Positions 1 to 7,391 of a stretch of 46,611 bases of DNA are shown here, piece by piece (the stretch's first letter is position 1; each line of letters starts with the position of its first letter). A program made the translations under genes and the position numbers. A model generated the notes under the pieces. The model saw only the letters and a program-made list of their open reading frames with translations, had not been told where the DNA came from and searched no databases. Source of the DNA: an uncultured Bacteroidia bacterium (GTDB taxonomy: Bacteria > Bacteroidota > Bacteroidia > Bacteroidales > UBA932); contig CACZFO010000010.1 in the NCBI GenBank assembly GCA_902780455.1, forward strand, positions 1-46,611, read 5' to 3'.

Positions 1-517
1 TGTAAAGGATTACATCATCAGGATTCTTGACAAAGAGTACGGTCAAGGCCAGGGCCAGGACCTTGCTTATCAATGTTGCAACAGCCAGGAAACGAAACTT
101 TTCAAGAGCCTGAAAGAGCCATTCACAACCCAGGGCCTGGAAAATGATGCCAGTACCGTAGAGAGCCATCATAAGGGAGTTTTCCCTCAGCTTTGGCACT
201 GATACGACGAATATAGCCAATAATGCAATGCTTATTGCCGACAGTGTGATGTTGATGCTCCAAAGCTCGTTGAACACCTTGCTGAGTTCGCTCCGGCTGT
301 TCCTGCATTTTGCGCAGCATCTGGTGGCGTACAGAGGCATCCCGAAACTTGCCAGCATTATGAAATATCCGGCTACGGAACCTGTAAAGGCCGTGATTCC
401 GATAGCTGCAGGCTTGAGAACCCTCGTCACATACATTACTGTCAGGAAAGAGAACAGAAATGTTATTGCCTTGATAAAGAAATTGATAGATATGTTCTCT
501 GCGATGGAATGCTTCAT
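1..517 (-). CDS. Polysaccharide (Wzx/MOP-type) flippase, N-terminal part, cut by window edge
   Basis: The frame is open from ATG 517 to the window edge, giving 172 residues of the amino end. I read long hydrophobic stretches broken by short charged loops. A segment near residues 60-70 (GMPLYATR, followed by basic residues) and SELSKVFNEL resemble the first cytoplasmic loops of O-antigen/polysaccharide flippases of the MOP superfamily, which move lipid-linked sugars across the inner membrane. The start overlaps the stop of the upstream glycosyltransferase as ATGA, so translation is probably coupled and the two proteins probably act on the same glycan. The usual loop carries GIPLYGxRE; here the residues after TR are two cysteines, which is a mild oddity. 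The family call is inference from partial sequence; about two thirds of the protein lies outside the window. Confidence 0.75.
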   Translation of the reverse strand, partial: MKHSIAENISINFFIKAITFLFSFLTVMYVTRVLKPAAIGITAFTGSVAGYFIMLASFGMPLYATRCCAKCRNSRSELSKVFNELWSINITLSAISIALLAIFVVSVPKLRENSLMMALYGTGIIFQALGCEWLFQALEKFRFLAVATLISKVLALALTVLFVKNPDDVILY

Positions 518-1533
518 TTTGCCATAATCTTTGCTGCAGCTTTCCTGATGCTGTGGTACAGTCCGAATGTCGCCGGGATTACCCAAGGAAACCTTGATGT
601 AAGAAAATAGGCCGCCTTTGTCTTGAAAGGTACTTTTTCCAAGTCCACCTTCTTTCTGGAGTTATCTATCTCTTGCTTTAGATAATTCAGAACAGCCTTT
701 TTGTCAGGCGATTGGGAGAGTGAACAGATACAATATTCATAGAGCATGTAATTGTACCTTGAGCGGTATGCGATCTCCAGCTGGTCATATGTGAAGTATT
801 CGGGTATGTGTGATTCTATGAATCTGGTGTAACTGACGAAAGATGCGGAATGGTCCCGGAGATTGTTGAGGCTTCTGCACATCGTGATGCTGTTTTGCCT
901 GATCCTGTAAACCAGCAGGGGATCGCTGATGAAATACATGCGTTCCGACTTTTCCCTCAGCTGAAGGATGATGTCAAGGTCTTCATAATTTCGGCCCGGA
1001 GGGAAGCGTAATCCATCCCATATGCGGCGTTTGTATAGTTTGTTCCAAACTGCGGTAGAGATTTTTCCTTCTACCAGCAGCGCCATTGATTCACGTTTTG
1101 TGTAGATGCCTTCAGCAGCACTGTAGACTCCTCTTGTACCTTCTTTTGTGTTATCAGCTAGTTTCCCTGAAGTCTCTAATACGCTGATATTGAACTCCGC
1201 CATGTCCGCGTCATGTTTCAGCATCATCTCCATGGACTTGGACAGGGCATCGGGAAGATATGCGTCATCAGAGTCAAGGAAAGCGATGAAATCGCCTTTG
1301 CAGTTATCAAGCCCGGCATTTCTGGCTGCACTCAGGCCTTTGTTTTCCTGATGCAGTACTTTGATTCTTGAGTCGGACCTGGCAAAGTCGTCACAGATTT
1401 CGGAGCAGCCGTCCGTGGAGCCGTCGTCCACTAGTATCATCTCCCAGTCTGTGAAGCTCTGGCCAATGACACTTTCAACAGCCTCATTGAGAAACTGTTT
1501 TACATTGTATACGGGAATAATGACGCTGATCAT
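514..1533 (-). CDS. Family 2 glycosyltransferase (GT-A fold)
   Basis: This 339-residue protein begins with the beta-strand/nucleotide-binding start of GT2 enzymes (ISVIIPVYN), has DDGSTD at residues 36-41, and the metal-binding DSDD at 87-90. It should transfer a sugar from a nucleotide-sugar to a growing surface glycan on the cytoplasmic face of the membrane; donor and acceptor cannot be told from sequence. The C-terminal third is basic and contains a hydrophobic patch that could contact the membrane. Both ends are coupled: its ATG overlaps the rlmD stop (ATGA, 1533-1530) and its stop overlaps the flippase start (517-514). The pairing with a flippase points to O-antigen, capsule or exopolysaccharide assembly rather than protein glycosylation, although the latter cannot be excluded. 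Confidence 0.92.
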   Translation of the reverse strand: MISVIIPVYNVKQFLNEAVESVIGQSFTDWEMILVDDGSTDGCSEICDDFARSDSRIKVLHQENKGLSAARNAGLDNCKGDFIAFLDSDDAYLPDALSKSMEMMLKHDADMAEFNISVLETSGKLADNTKEGTRGVYSAAEGIYTKRESMALLVEGKISTAVWNKLYKRRIWDGLRFPPGRNYEDLDIILQLREKSERMYFISDPLLVYRIRQNSITMCRSLNNLRDHSASFVSYTRFIESHIPEYFTYDQLEIAYRSRYNYMLYEYCICSLSQSPDKKAVLNYLKQEIDNSRKKVDLEKVPFKTKAAYFLTSRFPWVIPATFGLYHSIRKAAAKIMAK

Positions 1534-2987
1534 TTCTTTTTCAGGAGGACAACATTTTCCACGTGCTGGGTATGAGGGAACATATCTACCGGCTGCACCT
1601 TCAGTATGTTGTATCTGCTGCAGAGGATTTCCAGGTCTCTTGCCTGGCTGGCAGGATTGCAGCTTACATATACCATGCGGTCCGGAGCTGCGTTCAGGAT
1701 CACCTGGGCCACGGACGGGTGGATGCCTGCCCTTGGCGGGTCCAGCACGATGATGTCAGGCTTGCCGTGCTTTCTGATGAACTCATCGTCAAGGACATCC
1801 TTCATGTCTCCTGCAAAGAATTCGGCATTATCTATTCCGTTGTCCCTGGAATTTATCCTGGCATCGGCAACTGCTTCTTCCACGTATTCTATACCAATTA
1901 CTTTCTTTACCCTGCGGGCCATGAACAGGGCAATGGTTCCGGTGCCGGTGTAGAGGTCGTAAAGGATTTCTGATTCTTTTGGCTGGGCAAAATCCCTGAC
2001 TGCGGAATACAGTCGGTAGGCCTGGAGGGAATTTGTCTGGTAGAAAGATTTTGGACCTATGCGGAAGGTTATGTCTTCCATCTTTTCAGTAATGAATTCT
2101 TTACCTGAAACATGGATCATCCTGCAGCCGTCGTAGCTGTCGTTAGCTTTATTGTTGATAATCAGATATGTAGATGATATTTCAGGGAACTTCTGGCACA
2201 GAGCATTGAGAAGGCCCTTGGCATCATCCAATTCGTGTTTGGTAGGGGAGCCTCCGATCTGCTGTGTCCCGATTACCAGATTTACCATGAACTGGCCGTC
2301 TTCAGTACTTCTGATCATCAGGTTTCTCAGGAATCCTACATGGTTGTAGAGGTCAAAGAACCTGAAACCGTGTTCCAAGGCATATTCCCTGGCAAACATC
2401 CTGATGGCGTTTGAAGGTTCTTTCTGCAGGCGGCATTCCTTGATATCCAGCACCTTGCTGAAACTCATTGGTATGTGGAACCCGAGTCCGCAGAGTTCCT
2501 CAGGAGTGAATTCCCTTGGAGTTCCGTCCGGATTGAATCTTTCTGAATTGAACAGCCAGCGGCGGTCGGAGAACGTGAATTCCAGCTTGTTGCGGTAGTC
2601 TGTTATGCGTTCCGAACCCAGGATGGGGGAGATAGGGGGGAGCGTGAGGTGTCCGATCCTCGTAAGCTGGTCAATAACCTGCTGCTGCTTGAATTCCAGC
2701 TGTTTGTCGTATGGCAAGGCCTGCCATGTGCAGCCTCCGCATATTCCGTAGTGAGGACAGAACGGTTTCTGGCGGATAGGCGACTCCTTTACCATCCTGA
2801 TCATGTCGCCCTGCATGAATCCCTTGCGGGAACGGGTAAGCTGAACGTCAACTACGTCTCCAGGAACGCATTTTGGTACGAAAAGTACCTTGCCGTCTAT
2901 ATGAGCAAGGCCATTGCCTTCTGCGGCAACGGCCTCTATGCTCACATTCTGGATGATTTGTCTTTCTTTATTCCTTTTGCGGCTCAT
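1530..2987 (-). CDS. rlmD: 23S rRNA (uracil-C5)-methyltransferase, RlmD/RumA type
   Basis: The 485-residue protein has an N-terminal TRAM RNA-binding domain (about residues 10-68). Its four cysteines, C77, C83, C86 and C185, fit the RumA 4Fe-4S cluster. A Rossmann methyltransferase domain follows, with SAM motif DLYTGTGT at 344-351, the motif LDPPRAG near 415-421, and catalytic C443 in VSCNP. The C-terminal PHTQHVENV stretch is typical of the family. The reaction is SAM-dependent C5 methylation of a uridine in 23S rRNA, U1939 in E. coli; some Bacteroidota paralogues act on other sites or tRNA, so site specificity is inferred. It is one base downstream of the hydrolase stop codon and coupled by ATGA to the glycosyltransferase. 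A housekeeping methylase heading surface-glycan genes is a curious order. Confidence 0.93.
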   Translation of the reverse strand: MSRKRNKERQIIQNVSIEAVAAEGNGLAHIDGKVLFVPKCVPGDVVDVQLTRSRKGFMQGDMIRMVKESPIRQKPFCPHYGICGGCTWQALPYDKQLEFKQQQVIDQLTRIGHLTLPPISPILGSERITDYRNKLEFTFSDRRWLFNSERFNPDGTPREFTPEELCGLGFHIPMSFSKVLDIKECRLQKEPSNAIRMFAREYALEHGFRFFDLYNHVGFLRNLMIRSTEDGQFMVNLVIGTQQIGGSPTKHELDDAKGLLNALCQKFPEISSTYLIINNKANDSYDGCRMIHVSGKEFITEKMEDITFRIGPKSFYQTNSLQAYRLYSAVRDFAQPKESEILYDLYTGTGTIALFMARRVKKVIGIEYVEEAVADARINSRDNGIDNAEFFAGDMKDVLDDEFIRKHGKPDIIVLDPPRAGIHPSVAQVILNAAPDRMVYVSCNPASQARDLEILCSRYNILKVQPVDMFPHTQHVENVVLLKKK

Positions 2988-2988
2988 C

Positions 2989-3612
2989 TTATTTCTTGAA
3001 TGCTGCGATAAGCTCCTTGTTGCTGTAAGCGTCTGCTCCGTAGCATGTCTTGAGGTAAGCCAGACCGTTCTTGTAATCTTCCTCGGTGAAGGAATCTGTT
3101 GCCTCCTTGGCTACTACAACATCATATCCGAGGCAGTAAGCGTCTGCAGATGTGTGTCTTACGCACATGTGTGCATGCAGGCCCGTCATGATAACTGTCT
3201 TTACGCCAAGTTCCTTGAGAAGGATGTCGAGATCTGTCTGGAAGAAGCCGCTGTAGCGTCTTTTAGGAACTACGAAATCTTCTTTATGTACAGGAAGTTC
3301 AGGAATGACTTCTGCTCCCTTGGTTCCCTTGATGGCGTGGTCGCCCCAGATCTGGAGTTCGCGGTCTATTCCTGGCAGATGGCTGTCGTTGCAGAAAATA
3401 ACCGGAACACCGGCCTTGCGTGCTGCATCAAGCAGTTTTGCTGTAGCAGGAACGATAGCCCTGGCACGGTCGCATCCAATAGCACCAGTTACAAAGTCGT
3501 TGAGCATATCCACAACAAGGATAGCCGGTTTGTTGAGTGTCAGTTTCTTTGCAGCTTCTTTCTTTGGAGCAGCCTTCTTAGCAGAAACTTTCTTAACAGT
3601 TGTCTTTGCCAT
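2989..3612 (-). CDS. Nicotinamidase-like cysteine hydrolase with Lys/Ala-rich N-terminal tail
   Basis: Residues 28-207 form an isochorismatase-fold cysteine hydrolase. The catalytic triad is visible as D35 (VVDMLNDF), K117 (VVPKRRYSGF) and C150 (HAHMCV). D76, H78 and H92 are placed like the Asp-x-His...His metal site of nicotinamidases, so nicotinamide deamidation for NAD salvage is the best guess; other amides are possible. Residues 1-27 are an added tail: among the first 23 residues nine are Lys and six Ala, like the basic tails of histone H1-like or ribosomal proteins and unlike typical family members, which start at the first beta strand. The ATG at 3612 is the only one ahead of the domain. 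The gene leads the run hydrolase-rlmD-glycosyltransferase-flippase, with one base before rlmD. Confidence 0.85.
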   Translation of the reverse strand: MAKTTVKKVSAKKAAPKKEAAKKLTLNKPAILVVDMLNDFVTGAIGCDRARAIVPATAKLLDAARKAGVPVIFCNDSHLPGIDRELQIWGDHAIKGTKGAEVIPELPVHKEDFVVPKRRYSGFFQTDLDILLKELGVKTVIMTGLHAHMCVRHTSADAYCLGYDVVVAKEATDSFTEEDYKNGLAYLKTCYGADAYSNKELIAAFKK

Positions 3613-3774
3613 TTCAAAAACAGTTTATAAGGTTTGTAAAAAAGTGAATTTCAAATTCAACTATAAAAGTAATGAAATTCGCGCAAAACAAAATCAAAAG
3701 GTGTGCCATAACCTTATTTATCGCGATAATTCCATTTTGTCATACAATTTATATTATGTTAAATAGATATGTTT
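3613..3774. other. AT-rich intergenic region with two palindromes
   Basis: This 162-base gap lies upstream of the hydrolase operon (minus) and downstream of the DUF389 gene (minus). It holds two palindromes: GAATTT-C-AAATTC at 3646-3658 and a perfect 12-base TTATCGCGATAA at 3718-3729. A weak minus-strand -7 candidate, TACTTTTA, lies near 3664-3671. No T-run follows either palindrome on the minus strand, so they do not look like intrinsic terminators; operator sites are possible but unproven. Confidence 0.4.
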
Positions 3775-5127
3775 TCATCTGAGCACCAGCACAACAGAGT
3801 CAGCCTGCACCCTGCTCTTTATATATGCAGATATCTTGGCCCTGTCGGTTTCATTCAGTTTATCATCCTGCGAGAAAAGCCTGACCTGTGCCGTGACGAA
3901 AGTATTTATTGAATTCGTATCTTTTCCGCTCTCAATAGATTCACTCAGGCTCAGATATTCTATCTGCGGATAGAAACTTTGGAGTTCCCCGACAATCTGT
4001 TTTGTGAGAGTTTCGTAACGGGTGTATCCTGAAAGCTTCTTCCTCAGTTCGGAAATCTCTACGCTCTGATGGTTTATTGTCTCTTTCAGTTCTTCCTTGG
4101 TGTTGTTCATGTTGGTGATTTCTCCCTTGAGGCTCAGAAGGCTGTCTGAAATGTTCCCCTGGATTACGTTCAGCTTGTAGCTTCCCAATCCGTACAGGGG
4201 CAGCCTGGCTGAAGCTTCGCGGATATGCTGGTCTGAAATCTCATTCCCTACCGCGGCAAGGGTCAGGACCTTTGAGTTCCTGTCGACCTTATGCGAGATT
4301 ATCTGCGTTCCGCTTATCTTCATTTCCTTCTTCACGAACATCTCAACTCCGGAAAGGAAAATGCTGTCGCGGATGATATGCACTGTAATTATGGAGGCTG
4401 GTATCATGGTGGCTACCACAATTACGGTCAGGTATCTTTTTACCTTCAATTCAGCCTTAGGGTCAAGAATGGCCTTTTTCCTGAATCTCATCGCGATGAC
4501 TCCAATATATGTTGCAAGTGCAATGAACACCGTATTGATGAAATACAGGTAGAACGCTCCAAAGAAATACTTCAGGTTAAGGCTCGCGATTCCGAATCCG
4601 GCAGTGCACAAAGGCGGCATCAAGGCGGTTGCGATGGCCACCCCGGGGATGATGTTTCCCCTATCCTTGGCTCCAAGGGCGACAATGCCTGCAGCGCCGC
4701 CGCAAAGCGCTATCAGAACGTCGTACAGGGTTGGGGAAGTTCTTGCAAGAAGCTCACTCTGAGATCCTTTGTAAGGAGTGATGATAAAATACAAAGTTGC
4801 CGTGATCAGGCTTATCAAAGTGGCTACCGCATAGTTCTTGAAGCTTTTCTTCAGAAGGTCAAGGTCATTGGTCCCTACTCCGAACCCCATTCCGAGGATA
4901 GGCCCCATCAGAGGGGAAATCAGCATTGCGCCAATGATTACGGCTGTGGAATTCATGTTCAGACCCAGCGAGGCTATCAGGATTGCAAATACCAGGACCC
5001 AGAGGTTAGGACCGCGGAAAATGATGCCGTCGTTTATGCGTTTTTCGACATCTTTCTTGTCGGTCAGGTAACCTTTCATAGAAAAGTATTTCCTGATTTC
5101 AGACCACAGTGTTACTTTCTCTTCCAT
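3775..5127 (-). CDS. DUF389 (TIGR00341-like) integral membrane protein
   Basis: The likely product is 450 residues, starting at ATG 5127 (MEEKVTLW); an upstream in-frame ATG at 5154 lies at or before the probable transcription start and is rejected. After a short cytoplasmic region, residues about 40-265 contain at least six membrane segments with the DUF389 hallmarks ISPLMGPILGMG and ATALMPPLCTAGFG. The last 180 residues are soluble and include a predicted coiled coil (KGEITNMNNTKEELKETI onward). The biochemical role of DUF389 proteins is not established; they have been proposed as transport or sensory membrane proteins. The gene stands alone, divergent from rarA, with a candidate promoter at 5165-5158. 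The long C-terminal soluble extension is worth noting because many family members have their soluble part at the N terminus. Confidence 0.85.
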   Translation of the reverse strand: MEEKVTLWSEIRKYFSMKGYLTDKKDVEKRINDGIIFRGPNLWVLVFAILIASLGLNMNSTAVIIGAMLISPLMGPILGMGFGVGTNDLDLLKKSFKNYAVATLISLITATLYFIITPYKGSQSELLARTSPTLYDVLIALCGGAAGIVALGAKDRGNIIPGVAIATALMPPLCTAGFGIASLNLKYFFGAFYLYFINTVFIALATYIGVIAMRFRKKAILDPKAELKVKRYLTVIVVATMIPASIITVHIIRDSIFLSGVEMFVKKEMKISGTQIISHKVDRNSKVLTLAAVGNEISDQHIREASARLPLYGLGSYKLNVIQGNISDSLLSLKGEITNMNNTKEELKETINHQSVEISELRKKLSGYTRYETLTKQIVGELQSFYPQIEYLSLSESIESGKDTNSINTFVTAQVRLFSQDDKLNETDRAKISAYIKSRVQADSVVLVLR

Positions 5128-5157
5128 GATCAAACTTATGGTTGGAACATACAATCG

Positions 5158-5165
5158 TAAATATA
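5158..5165 (-). promoter_or_regulatory. Candidate -7 box for the DUF389 gene
   Basis: On the minus strand the sequence reads TATATTTA, seven of eight matches to the Bacteroidota TAnnTTTG box. It is 30 bases from ATG 5127 and too close to ATG 5154, which helps decide the start. Confidence 0.4.
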
Positions 5166-5176
5166 ATACATTTTGT

Positions 5177-5184
5177 TAAATTTG
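5177..5184 (+). promoter_or_regulatory. -7 promoter box for rarA
   Basis: TAAATTTG matches the Bacteroidota consensus TAnnTTTG fully and ends 19 bases before the rarA ATG. No clear TTTG -33 element was found at 19-21 bases upstream. Confidence 0.6.
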
Positions 5185-5203
5185 CCTGACTGAACATTGT
5201 AAT

Positions 5204-6490
5204 ATGGACAACGGTGTAAAAATACCACTTGCAGAAAGGATCCGTCCGGTTTCCTTGGACGAATATGTAGGTCAGGAACATCTTGTGGGCAAGGGTAGCG
5301 TGCTCCGCAACATGATCGAGAGCGGCAACCTGTCTTCTTTCATCCTCTGGGGGCCTCCCGGTGTGGGCAAGACCACTCTGGCCAATATCATCTCCAGGCA
5401 GCTGGACAGGAATTTCTACACCCTGTCTGCCGTAAGTTCAGGAGTCAAGGATGTGCGTGAGGTGATTGCCAAGGCAAAGGACAAGAACCTTTTCAATCCA
5501 AAGACCCCTATCCTGTTCATCGATGAAATCCACCGCTTTAACAAAGGCCAGCAGGATGCCCTTCTGGGCGCGGTTGAAGACGGAACCATCATACTGATTG
5601 GAGCTACAACGGAGAATCCTTCTTTTGAGGTTATCAGTCCTCTGCTTTCCAGATGCCAGGTGTTCGTGCTCAGGGAGCTTGGGACAAAAGACCTCGACGC
5701 CCTGCTTGAAAGAGCGTTGGAAAAGGACGAGTATCTCAGGAGCAGAAATATAGAAATCGCTGAGAAAGAGGCTCTGATGCGTTTCAGCGGCGGAGATGCC
5801 AGAAAGCTTCTGAATGTTCTGGAAATTGTTGTTTCAAGTATTCCTGAGGATCAGAAGGTTTGCATTACCAACGAACTGGTGAAAAGCCGGCTTCAGGAAA
5901 ACATGGCAGTCTACGACAAGAACGGCGAGCAGCACTATGATATAATATCGGCTTTCATCAAGAGCCTGAGAGGTTCCGACCCAAATGCCGCCGTGTATTG
6001 GCTTGCCAGGATGATCAAGGGTGGAGAAGATCCTTTGTTCATTGCGCGCAGGATGGTCATCCTTGCTGCCGAAGACATAGGTCTGGCAAACCCGAATGCC
6101 CTTCTTCTGGCCCAGAGTACCTTTGCAGCCGTTCAGCAGATAGGCATGCCTGAAGGCAGGATTCCTCTATCCGAATGTGCCATTTACCTGGCTACCAGCC
6201 CCAAGAGCAATTCTTCAATAATGGCTATAGATACTGCCATGGCCCTTGTAGAGTCCTCCGGCGACCTTTCAGTTCCACTTCATCTGAGGAACGCCCCTAC
6301 CAAACTGATGAAGGAGCTCGGATACCATCAGGGATATAAATACGCCCACGATTACGAAGGCAATTTTGCGGACCTCGAGTTCCTGCCTCAAGAAGCCTCG
6401 GGAACAAGGATATATGAACCGTCAAACAACAAGAACGAGCAGGAGATACGCAGGCGGCTCAAGATTCTGTGGGATAAATACGGTTATTGA
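5204..6490 (+). CDS. rarA: Replication-associated recombination protein A (AAA+ ATPase)
   Basis: The 428-residue protein is a RarA/MgsA/WRNIP1-family clamp-loader-like AAA+ ATPase that acts at stalled replication forks. Walker A is [10 protein letters not shown] (residues 49-58), Walker B is LFIDEIHRF (D107, E108), and sensor 1 is the [10 protein letters not shown] stretch. The C-terminal third carries the MgsA tetramerization region, with [15 protein letters not shown] and the Cys/His-poor [10 protein letters not shown] motif. Length is normal for the family (about 420-450). It is transcribed from its own promoter at 5177-5184, divergent from the DUF389 gene, and ends before an intrinsic terminator at 6508-6539, so it looks monocistronic. 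Confidence 0.95.
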   Translation: MDNGVKIPLAERIRPVSLDEYVGQEHLVGKGSVLRNMIESGNLSSFILWGPPGVGKTTLANIISRQLDRNFYTLSAVSSGVKDVREVIAKAKDKNLFNPKTPILFIDEIHRFNKGQQDALLGAVEDGTIILIGATTENPSFEVISPLLSRCQVFVLRELGTKDLDALLERALEKDEYLRSRNIEIAEKEALMRFSGGDARKLLNVLEIVVSSIPEDQKVCITNELVKSRLQENMAVYDKNGEQHYDIISAFIKSLRGSDPNAAVYWLARMIKGGEDPLFIARRMVILAAEDIGLANPNALLLAQSTFAAVQQIGMPEGRIPLSECAIYLATSPKSNSSIMAIDTAMALVESSGDLSVPLHLRNAPTKLMKELGYHQGYKYAHDYEGNFADLEFLPQEASGTRIYEPSNNKNEQEIRRRLKILWDKYGY

Positions 6491-6507
6491 CATTAGTAAG
6501 ATTATAG

Positions 6508-6539
6508 TGCTGGCAGTTGATAATACTCCGGCATTTTTT
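6508..6539 (+). terminator. Intrinsic terminator after rarA
   Basis: The stem TGCTGG/CCGGCA (one G-T pair) continues past a bulged C into AGT/ACT and closes a seven-base loop. Six T residues (6534-6539) follow directly. The T-run is one base from the kdsA -7 box. Confidence 0.7.
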
Positions 6540-6540
6540 A

Positions 6541-6548
6541 TACATTTG
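6541..6548 (+). promoter_or_regulatory. -7 promoter box for kdsA
   Basis: TACATTTG fits TAnnTTTG fully. A GTTG at 6516-6519, 21 bases upstream and inside the terminator hairpin, could serve as the -33 element (consensus TTTG). Only four bases separate the box from the kdsA ATG, so the transcript would begin at or within a few bases of the start codon. Confidence 0.6.
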
Positions 6549-6552
6549 CACG

Positions 6553-7380
6553 ATGGAAAATTTGCAACTGGTTACAGATTATAACAACGGGATGTTTTTC
6601 CTGATGGCTGGTCCTTGCGTCATAGAGGGCGAGGAGATAACCTGGTCCATAGCAAGGAAGCTCAAAGACCTGACTTCCAAATATAAGATACCATTCATCT
6701 TCAAGGCTTCATACAAGAAGGCCAACCGCTCCAAGATAACTTCTTTCACAGGTATCGGTGACCGTGAAGGTCTGGCATTGCTACAATCTATAAGGAAAGA
6801 GCTGGGTGTGGCTGTTGTTACAGACATCCACAGCACCGCCGAGGCCGAGCTGGCAGCTTCTTATGACATAGACGTGCTTCAGATTCCTGCCTTCCTGTGC
6901 CGCCAGACAGAATTGCTGCAGGCCGCAGCCGCAACCGGTAAATGGGTGAATATAAAGAAGGGTCAGTTCCTTTCTCCGGAGGCAATGGTGTTTGCCCTCC
7001 AGAAAGTCAAGGACTCCGGCAATCCCCATGTGATGCTGACCGAGAGAGGCAGCCAGTTCGGTTATTCTGACCTGGTTGTGGATTTCCGTTCCATTCCCAA
7101 GATGCAGAAATTCGGATGCCCTGTGGTGATGGACGTCACCCACTCTCTTCAGAAGCCGAACCAGGTTTCAGGAGTTACCGGAGGAGAGCCTGAGCTGATA
7201 CCTTACATAGCCCGCGCCGCTGTTGCGGTTGGTGCTGACGGTCTGTTCATGGAAACACATCCGGATCCGGCCCATGCCTTGAGCGATGGAGCCAATATGC
7301 TTAACCTGAGCCTGATGGATAATCTCTTGGCTCAGCTTGTAACTTTAAGGAATACTATTAACGGGTTTAACGCGATTTAA
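6553..7380 (+). CDS. kdsA: 3-deoxy-8-phosphooctulonate (Kdo8P) synthase
   Basis: This 275-residue enzyme condenses phosphoenolpyruvate with arabinose 5-phosphate to make Kdo8P, the committed step towards the LPS inner-core sugar Kdo. The TIM-barrel family signatures are present: AGPCVIEG near residues 19-26, KASYKKANR, TERGSQFGY, DVTHSLQKP, METHPDP and SDGANML. The Cys at residue 22, where E. coli KdsA has Asn, together with the His, Glu and Asp of the later motifs, marks it as the metal-dependent class. The start at 6553 is chosen because the in-frame ATT/ATA-rich extension upstream crosses the promoter and terminator. It is followed after 11 bases by the NagB/PIG-L fusion, probably in one transcript. 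Its phosphatase partner kdsC is at 27451. Confidence 0.94.
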   Translation: MENLQLVTDYNNGMFFLMAGPCVIEGEEITWSIARKLKDLTSKYKIPFIFKASYKKANRSKITSFTGIGDREGLALLQSIRKELGVAVVTDIHSTAEAELAASYDIDVLQIPAFLCRQTELLQAAAATGKWVNIKKGQFLSPEAMVFALQKVKDSGNPHVMLTERGSQFGYSDLVVDFRSIPKMQKFGCPVVMDVTHSLQKPNQVSGVTGGEPELIPYIARAAVAVGADGLFMETHPDPAHALSDGANMLNLSLMDNLLAQLVTLRNTINGFNAI

Positions 7381-7391
7381 AATATCCAAAA

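Noticed and set aside
2914..3630. 238-residue plus-strand frame opposite rlmD and the hydrolase
   Set aside because: It is antisense to two conserved genes, Cys-rich and without motifs.
4291..5160. 289-residue plus-strand frame opposite the DUF389 gene
   Set aside because: It is antisense to a recognisable membrane protein, is Cys/His-rich without family motifs, and has no promoter or start context.
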